From NCBI GenBank assembly GCA_930367205.1, contig OV884014.1:76735104-76799103 (forward strand): 64,000 bases of DNA, read 5' to 3'. This stretch comes from Acanthosoma haemorrhoidale. Lineage: Eukaryota > Arthropoda > Insecta > Hemiptera > Acanthosomatidae. Below, piece after piece: positions 58,201-64,000 of this stretch. The position numbers and the translations under genes were made by a program. Every line of letters starts with the position of its first letter. The stretch's first letter is position 1. The notes beneath the pieces were generated by a model. That model was not told where the DNA came from, searched no databases, and saw only the letters and a program-made list of their open reading frames with translations.

Positions 58201-61115
58201 CTAGTTTTACTTCTTCCGGTAGAGCTACTGGTTGACATCTGAAATTAATAAAAATTAAAGCAGTGAGAGTGAAAAAAATTATTCAATATTCCAAAGTATC
58301 GTATAAACAGAAGGGTTATTAATAATTACCCTGGTTTGCCGGAAGTACAAACAGAGTGGTATTGCTGACCGCAAGGACCACGACATTTTAATACATCACC
58401 ACCTTTAAAGCAAAGGTGGCACACCTTTTCACCTTTTATGCCAGTGAATAATGAAATGCCTAAAAAATATATTTTTTTAATTTAGTTTGGTTAAGTAAAA
58501 TACAAGGACAATGAAATTATCTACAGATTTATTAAATAATGGTATGAAGTTCTTAAACCTTCTTTGCTACCTATCAATTTATAACACATGATTAATTAGT
58601 ATTTTAATTAATTTTTAAAACTAGTTGATTCTAATATTTGAAACATTAAGTCTAACAATTAAATTAAAATTGCCTAACAATTAAAATAAAAATAAATTCA
58701 TTGTAAAAAAGAGGTCGTCTTATATACCGATAAATATTGCAAATAAAATAAAATGTTAAGCAATGCAAAGATTCTACAGTACTAGTGACTTCTATATTAA
58801 TGTGCTTATCCCTCAGCCAGGTTTATTTGTTGCCAGCTCATTTTTTTTTTTTTTTTATGTCTTAATAAGTTATTTCAGTGATCTTTTAGTTCATTCACCA
58901 ATACACGAGTGATAAGGTTGAAGGATATAGTTTATTTAAAAATATACAAAGGAAAATTTTAATTTAGAAATAAAATATATTACATGTACAAAAAAGCATT
59001 TAAAAAAAAAAAGAAAAGAAAAAAGGAGCCTTTTAAATGTAAGTGTAATGTACTGATTTTACTAGTTTTGCAAATAAATTTTTACATTTTACTCATGACA
59101 AATAGTAAAACTATTTAAGATTACTTATATAAAGCTTACAGGTCATTTATTATCATTTTTATGACTTTACATAAAGTATTTAAAGAACTATTTAAATTTG
59201 GAAATAATATATAACTAAACACAAAAATTTATAGGAAGACTATGGTGGTGAATTGTAATAAATAGTGGAGGGGACATATGGAAAAAGAGAAGTGGGAGGG
59301 TGTGAGTCATCATTGAAGTGAATGAGCAATGAATGAACGAATAACTGAAATTACCCAGTGGTGGTTTACATTATCACTGACAGTATGACCTGACATATGC
59401 ATCCATAGAAAACAGCAATGCAAAGTTTTTAACCAACCTAGTAATTATTAAAACTGTAGAGTGAATAAAAACTAGAATATGTGATAAATAAAACTAACCT
59501 CTCCTAAATACAGTTTTGACCGAAGGTAAAATAAGAGGAGGAGGTGAATCACTGCAGGAACTCGTATCAGACTTGGAGTCATCACTGCAGCTTCGTTCGA
59601 CTCCATCCCTAGATTTGGCTCTGAAAAAAGTTTCATTTTTAAACTATGTTTAAAATATTTCATTGCAAGCAAATGTGATTGTACAAACTGTGTACTAGAA
59701 CACTATTTACTAATGCGAGTGTGTATAGATATGTTTAATATTTAATGTAAAGATATAGACATATTAAGGAAATTCTGTGTGTTAATTAAAGTTAGTATTA
59801 TGTTTGTGACAGAATGTGCAATGTAATAGCAACTACTGTCATAATAACTACCCAAGTTATGTAAGCAAAGAATTTAAAAAAAAAAAAAGAAGAGGAGCCT
59901 TAATAAATTAAATTATTTACTTGTATCCAGATTGCTTCTCTTTGACTTCTTTCCACATCTTTTCTATAAACTTATCGATATCCTCTTCTGATAGTTCGGG
60001 ATTTTCATCGGCGACGCGATCAAAGTTCTTCTCATAAAATCGCTCAAAGGCTGGGTCACGAAGTTTTTTCATCTTCTTCATGTCCAAGTTCAAAGACTTC
60101 TTCTTTGTTCTATTTTCCCTGAGCTTATGATCGTTGGGAGACTTCTTCACATATTTTCTTTTTAACGGTGTGAAATCAAAATCTTCTTCATTGGTGCTAT
60201 TTTTCTTCTTGCCAGGTGGCCTTCCTCGTTTTTTCCCAGTAGATGTGCCACTCTTCTTAACTTCCTCAACCAACTGAAAAATAAATCCATAAATAATTAA
60301 TAATGGAAAAAAAGTCTGATTCTCAAACTATAAGTTCATATTAAGCCATGAATTTAGATCCAAGTGTAGTTCTTTATAGTATTTGTTGAGATATAAGCTT
60401 GGATCTATTAAAGAACAGATTTTCAACAGATTTATTAATATACCACATTTTGACATATAATGCATTTCTGCATCTAGTCCTACATTTTATAAATACAATT
60501 TAGATAATAGTTTTTGAAAAAAATAAATGAAGCGGCTAATGATAAATAAGCTAGTATTAATTGCTATAACTGTGAGTGATTACCTTAGTTACTGCTGAAG
60601 GCATAACTTTCTCCTGCGGCGGAGATACAACTGGCGACATGACCTCGGCCTTCACAGTCACTGTGGGAGATTGCGCTTCTTGGATATAGGTGCTCAAATC
60701 CTGGACGATTTTTTTTGCAGGGACCTCTTTGAGGGGAGAGGTCATCGGCTCCTGCTTGATAGTTGGAACAGGTGTAGGAATATTAGTGGTGAAGAGGATT
60801 GGTGCCTGAGGAGAGGGGGGAACACAGGACGGAGTTGCAGGAGGCACATAAGATGGAGCTGGAGCTGGAAGGGGCACATTAGATGGAGAAATGGCTGCAA
60901 AAGGAGATATGGCAGGCTGGGATTGGCTCTCATTCTCCGGGTGCAGCTTCGGCTTCTTCTCCACGATTGGGGAAGAGACCGGTAGTTCTGATTTCCTCTT
61001 CCTGCCCCTCTTCTTTGGCTCAGGTTTGTTAATCGCAGTATCCCCAGATGACAGTTCGGCAGCTGTGGGAGGTATAACTGGGTAAAGGTTTGTGAAGTAC
61101 ATTACACGCTCATGC
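46201..61115 (-). CDS. NSD: NSD/Mes-4 family histone H3K36 methyltransferase (18 exons, 5' end not found)
   Basis: Minus-strand exons: 61115-60584, 60273-59921, 59620-59499, 58459-58330, 58238-56404, 56326-56231, 56152-55946, 55235-55107, 54497-54341, 52534-52384, 52302-52171, 52031-51877, 51197-51046, 49731-49575, 49162-48931, 48272-48089, 47310-47156, 46314-46201. Phases agree throughout, coding about 1663 residues in the window. The order is AT-hook-like basic motifs, PHD cluster, PWWP, AWS, SET, post-SET, then a C-terminal PHD/Cys-His pair, the order of NSD1-3 and Drosophila Mes-4. Known role: mono- and dimethylation of H3K36 in chromatin. The first exon seen starts mid-codon ([12 protein letters not shown]), so upstream exons exist and are not recognised up to 64000. 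An N-terminal PWWP, present in vertebrate NSDs, is not seen. Confidence 0.95.
47156..48272 (-). CDS. NSD: NSD C-terminal PHD finger and Cys-His module (two exons)
   Basis: Exon 48272-48089 has a lysine-rich linker ([16 protein letters not shown]) and [18 protein letters not shown] followed by AYHLSCLGL. Exon 47310-47156 continues [20 protein letters not shown] and ends in a second Cys/His cluster ([12 protein letters not shown]). This is the PHD5 plus C5HCH arrangement that NSD proteins place after the SET domain. A final 38-codon exon (46314-46201) is acidic then basic, ending KIVNGHVD. Confidence 0.93.
48473..48555 (-). repeat. tRNA-derived SINE relic in an NSD intron
   Basis: Minus strand: gggatagctcagacag (box A-like), then cagatttgaacccc (box B-like) and agttctgtcacttg. 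The head-to-tail layout matches the relic at 21299-21390. Confidence 0.5.
48688..48770 (+). repeat. SINE-like relic, second tail type
   Basis: ggataggatagttataagag (box A-like) is followed by gggttcagaatcccacc (box B-like) and a tail cattatttttct. The same tail follows a box B-like sequence near 63430 (aatcccaaccactatttttctc), so these two may form a separate subfamily. Confidence 0.45.
48931..52031 (-). CDS. NSD: NSD catalytic core: AWS, SET and post-SET (exons 12-15)
   Basis: Exon 52031-51877 holds the AWS cysteines ([17 protein letters not shown]). Exon 51197-51046 finishes AWS ([17 protein letters not shown]) and starts SET with [14 protein letters not shown]. Exon 49731-49575 has [12 protein letters not shown] and [16 protein letters not shown]. 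Exon 49162-48931 has the SAM-binding and catalytic [30 protein letters not shown], the active-site tyrosine in NYN, and the post-SET cysteines CKCGAANC. All residues expected of an active NSD methyltransferase are present. The family is mono/dimethyl-specific for H3K36; that specificity is inferred here from family membership. Confidence 0.95.
51400..51462 (-). repeat. SINE-like tRNA head
   Basis: Minus strand: gggatagttcagttgaagag followed by gatgaggggttaagcc. It has box A-like and weak box B-like content. It is short and diverged. Confidence 0.3.
51616..51685 (+). repeat. SINE-like relic
   Basis: Plus strand: gggtaactcagctggagatt (box A-like) and, after about 25 nt, the shared tail acctgtcactaa. 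Box B is not clear. Confidence 0.35.
52384..54497 (-). CDS. NSD: NSD fourth PHD finger and PWWP domain (exons 9-10)
   Basis: Exon 54497-54341 encodes [18 protein letters not shown] and [12 protein letters not shown], then [10 protein letters not shown]. It is spliced in phase 2 to exon 52534-52384, which starts [15 protein letters not shown] and includes [19 protein letters not shown]. The PWWP aromatic cage core is present (WW-P-A and F-F-G-x-x-D-Y-Y-W). Known role: PWWP binds methylated H3K36 nucleosomes. Exon 52302-52171 follows with a helical charged linker to the AWS. Confidence 0.93.
53020..54080. repeat. Diverged inverted duplication with coding-like traces, in NSD intron 9
   Basis: Plus-strand 53020-53180 and 53290-53375 resemble the minus strand of 54080-53925 and 53845-53762, in that order. 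Matching spots include tatttgaagtgagggcccc with the reverse complement of gagggccctcacgacaaata, and tacaggaggccattgaga with the reverse complement of tcaatagcctcctgta. Both arms translate to related peptides around LQEAIE. It is probably a decayed mobile element present as two opposed copies; the class is unknown. Confidence 0.55.
55107..56326 (-). CDS. NSD: NSD PHD cluster, middle part (exons 6-8)
   Basis: Exon 56326-56231: [19 protein letters not shown], completing the first PHD and starting the second. Exon 56152-55946: [26 protein letters not shown] and [13 protein letters not shown]. Exon 55235-55107: [20 protein letters not shown] and [11 protein letters not shown]. The Cys/His spacing follows the PHD2-PHD3 region of NSD1/NSD2, including the IPAGS or LAAGS segment. 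Confidence 0.93.
56404..58238 (-). CDS. NSD: NSD giant acidic exon (about 612 codons), inserted within PHD1
   Basis: One 1835-nt exon. It opens with [13 protein letters not shown] and an AT-hook, [11 protein letters not shown], then becomes a low-complexity Glu/Asp/Ser/Asn-rich chain with no globular motif. In-frame repeats are [11 protein letters not shown] (33-bp unit near 58010-58110), [11 protein letters not shown] (33-bp unit, near 57016-57115) and [14 protein letters not shown] repeats near 56590-56680. It ends with a Ser/Lys-rich segment ([11 protein letters not shown]). It enters in phase 2 and leaves in phase 1, so exact skipping would put a stop two codons into the next exon. It separates the first zinc ligands of PHD1 (58459-58330) from the last (56326-56231). 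Confidence 0.9.
58330..58459 (-). CDS. NSD: NSD first PHD finger, N-terminal half
   Basis: Encodes [20 protein letters not shown], then [20 protein letters not shown]. The ligands are C-x2-C, C-x3-C, then H-x2-C. The final C-x2-C pair expected about 10-15 residues later is in exon 56326-56231, after the acidic insertion. Confidence 0.9.
59499..61115 (-). CDS. NSD: NSD N-terminal disordered region with AT-hook motifs (exons 1-3 of those seen)
   Basis: Exon 61115-60584 has [12 protein letters not shown] and a long Pro/Ser/Ala-rich stretch (for example [20 protein letters not shown]). Exon 60273-59921 has [11 protein letters not shown], a canonical AT-hook core, then a charged helical segment ([20 protein letters not shown], then [16 protein letters not shown]). 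Exon 59620-59499 is a Ser/Asp-rich linker ([14 protein letters not shown]). AT-hooks bind AT-rich minor grooves; their role here is inferred. The first exon starts with one orphan base of a split codon, so the protein extends further upstream. Confidence 0.85.
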
Positions 61116-64000
61116 CTAGAACATATCACAATCCTAATTAATAGTATGTTAAAAGTAATAAAATAAAATTTGCTCAATGGTTGAGCAATAACATTCAGGC
61201 TCCTATTAAACAATCGATATACTATTAGAAAAAGAAAGAAGATAGTGACAGAATTGATATGAGTGTTCATAAGGGTTAAGATGTCCATGGAGTTTATTGC
61301 AGAATGATCTCTATTTCTTTCTGATTAATTTTTCAACTGATCGGCAAAATCGGCCTAGCCTGAATTGCCTTGTTGGAGATATAATATGGTGCATTGTGTT
61401 ATATTATTGGTGAGTTGAAGCATTAGCTGGATCGGTTTGGATTGATGAAGATGAGATGTTAAGTTTTCATCAAGTTTATTTATGGAGATTGTACTATATA
61501 AGTCAAAACATTGTCCACAAATCTAACATCTCTTTTTAATCAACCTAAGCTGATCATCCAACAAAAGTTTCAACTCATGGCTAACAATAAACTCACTTGT
61601 TATTATTTATTATATGATTTAATTTAAATTTTATTAGAACCACAGAATTTCAGAATAGAATAGGAAAGTATATTTTATATAAACTATTTGTTTGCTAACT
61701 TCTGTCTCCTTTATAATCTTAAAACAAAAATCAACAGTCTTACATGCTACTAATTTCATTGATTTTAAAATTCTACGAACTCAAATAGAAGAAACTCACA
61801 AAAACGTATTAATAATTTAAAAGTTTCACTTAAATACAGAAATTATCTTGTAAACAATTTTTATTTTGGGTTTATGTTATAAATGTAGATACTTATTTTT
61901 TGTTTGGTGGTCTTATTCATTCTGTGAGAAAAGTATGTTTTGTTTATTTGATTATTGGCATATAAGATTTTTCGGTTTGGTTTTAATTTTAGAATCAATC
62001 ATGTTGGTTTACTTAATAATACAAACTTAAATAATTTCAAAAAGATCAACTTAACAAGACGGTCTATGACCAGTTTCTCAATTGTAATTCTAACTGTGCT
62101 CATGTTTGTCAATAAGCTTTTTATCTAACTATCTGATGACTCCCATTCATGGTATAGAAAAGGCGGGCTACCCTGTTGGGGGGGGGGGGTTAATGATGGT
62201 TCTGAATTCACAAAAGTAATCAGCATGTCTAAGGATTTGAAAGTTCATGTCAACAACCATTATACTTCTTGAAATATAAAATAAATCATGTCAAAATTTG
62301 CAATTAGTTGGTAAATTTAGTTCTGCCTTAATTATTTGCAGATAATAAACTTAATATATACATACAAAATATGGTTAAGAACAAAGATGTTCTCTCTCTT
62401 CAATTAGCTAACAACCAGTTAAACAAGTTACTAATTTATTTCAGATAAACATCTTCCTTATTTTTTAAGGTTTTCCGTTTGAGAAAAAAAAAAAAAAAAA
62501 AAATCCTTTGGGGCGATGAGACGAGTTCAGCTTAAAAGAGAATAAATCCATTGGCATCATAAACCATTAGAATACAAAAGTTCTAAAGGTTGAATTTATT
62601 TATCAGCAGATTTGTAAAAAGATATTAAATAAATGCTACCAGCAATAAAACACCATGGAGTTTCTGATGTCCAGACCCAATAAAGTAAAATTGTTTAATA
62701 TTAAAACAAAATATTTGTGAATACCATTCATGAATTTAGACGAAATATCTAACCCCGTCTTACTGATTACGCCTTGCTTCACTGCCACTGAGCTTGATAT
62801 CACAATAAGGCATGAAGTAGTTAATAAACAAATTTTAATAATCAATCACAAACCAATTTTGTTGCAACCATCAATTGAGGGGGTGAGAATCCCAAGAGGT
62901 ACAAAGTGAAAATTCTATCATTTTGTGAAAACGCAGTTTAAAGTTAAATGTTGATAAATTTCCTGAAAATCTTAAGTTGGTATAATGCTAATATTATGGT
63001 TCTAGTATATATATCTTGAATCTAGAGCAATATGCTTTTGAAATAATCATTGAAATGCATTAACTATCCATAATAGCACTTAACTCTATTTTTTTTAAAA
63101 AGCCACTAGTATCCCTTGGCTTCTCACCCCCTCAATTGTAATTTGCAAATACTACTCTACCCGAAGATGATGATCCTTTCTCTTTTTTCATTTAGTATTT
63201 CAAGCAACATACAATACACATAAATAAATGTAATTTTTTAATTAAAATCTATTTTGTAAAATAATACAATATTATACTTGTAAGAACGATAATTTTAAAC
63301 ACTCATTAATGTCATAAGGAATTTGTTTTATTACGAAGATAACGTCCCAGAATCAAAATTAAATTTCCATTTACTTATTCTTGTGGTCATTTAATAGTTT
63401 TATAAGAGATCTCAAACAGATATAGAAGTTCTGGGTTCTAATCTTAATCCCAACCACTATTTTTCTCTTTCACTAATAACTATTAAATTGACAAACTGCT
63501 ATCATAATTTAGTCAATAATGTTTATATCATAAGCTATTAAATATATATAAAAAGTCACCCTAATTAGCTTTATCACTTAAATTGTTCAGTTTTAAAATC
63601 CACTTTACGCAAATTAGTTTCTTTTCTCCATTTTGTAAGTTTATAAAGTTCTTAATAACGTGGTAGATTGTTTTCACTCGAAAAGATGATATAAGGCATT
63701 GGATTCTACAAGCATTGTTACACAAATATCAGAGAAAAAATATAATAGCAATACATCGAAAAACATTTCTGAAAATGGTATTTATCCGATTTTGCAACTG
63801 AACCTTCAATGCATGTCATTAGATATTAACAAGTTTTAGAGTGAATAACATCATGCACGACACAATAAGTGCAACATATAAATAGAGGTGCAGTTAATGA
63901 TGGAAAACTATAAAAAACTAAACAAGTAGTAAAGCGCATAAATTTTGGCACTTGCATGTTATACCAACGATAGATTGCCGATAGTAGTGTTTTTATGTGT
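61116..64000. other. Upstream intron or flank of the NSD gene, no exon recognised
   Basis: AT-rich DNA with a G-run (62179-62188), an A-run (62485-62503) and the MITE-like element at 62870-63142. The exon preceding 61115 must exist, since it supplies two bases of a split codon. I see no acceptable candidate here, so it is either short or beyond the window. Confidence 0.6.
62870..63142. mobile_element. MITE-like element with about 30-bp terminal inverted repeats
   Basis: Left end caattgagggggtgagaatc (from about 62873) and the reverse complement of ggcttctcaccccctcaatt (ending about 63138) match with a few differences over roughly 30 bp. The interior is about 210 bp, AT-rich and non-coding. 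It fits a small non-autonomous DNA transposon; the target-site duplication is unclear. Confidence 0.65.

Noticed and set aside
57606..58235. 209-codon plus-strand open frame rich in Ser/Leu/Phe
   Set aside because: It is the antisense of the NSD acidic exon; Glu/Asp/Ser codons read backwards give this composition. It has no independent exon signals.
60671..60985. 104-codon plus-strand frame
   Set aside because: Antisense shadow of the Pro/Ser-rich NSD exon 61115-60584, which fits the phase chain of the gene.

Overview
The window is AT-rich eukaryotic DNA with short GT-AG introns, jockey-like LINE remnants, tRNA-derived SINE relics and MITE-like hairpins. Protein content and exon density suggest an arthropod, most likely a non-dipteran insect; this is inference, and the species cannot be read from the sequence. 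I found no bacterial, viral, CRISPR, rRNA or convincing functional tRNA features.

Layout, left to right. (1) 2886-5396, minus strand: the 3' end of a gene whose last exon ends in a CAIM prenylation box and starts with a sequence resembling the end of a lamin rod. A second, tandem copy of most of that exon lies just upstream. The 5' part was not found. (2) 5397-15389: no recognised gene, with an inverted pair of LINE remnants at 11.0-12.9 kb. (3) 15390-16655, plus: CHCHD7/COX23-like twin-cysteine mitochondrial protein (5' exon unlocated). (4) 17341-25208, minus: complete six-exon UBLCP1, the nuclear proteasome phosphatase, with a TIR element in intron 5. (5) 25571-45188, plus: complete 17-exon PSMD2/Rpn1, the 26S proteasome base scaffold. 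(6) 46201-61115, minus: 18 exons of an NSD/Mes-4 family histone H3K36 methyltransferase, running past the last recognised exon toward the right edge. (7) 61116-64000: no recognised exon, one MITE-like element.

Functionally, UBLCP1 and PSMD2 are divergent, with only 362 bp between their start codons. From established knowledge, UBLCP1 is recruited to the proteasome by binding of its ubiquitin-like domain to Rpn1, so an enzyme and its docking subunit appear to share one promoter region. Exon boundaries below were assembled by hand from GT-AG sites, reading phase and family similarity; the complete genes sum to whole codons (UBLCP1 340 codons with stop, PSMD2 881 with stop).

The most unusual structures are: a 233-bp x 7 tandem array in PSMD2 intron 2, where each unit looks like a complete miniature last exon (acceptor, 34-codon frame in phase with exon 2, stop, AATAAA); a near-identical 161-bp inverted copy of the exon 6/intron 6/exon 7 junction within PSMD2 intron 7; a 612-codon acidic exon in the NSD gene inserted inside the first PHD finger; and the duplicated lamin-like tail exon.
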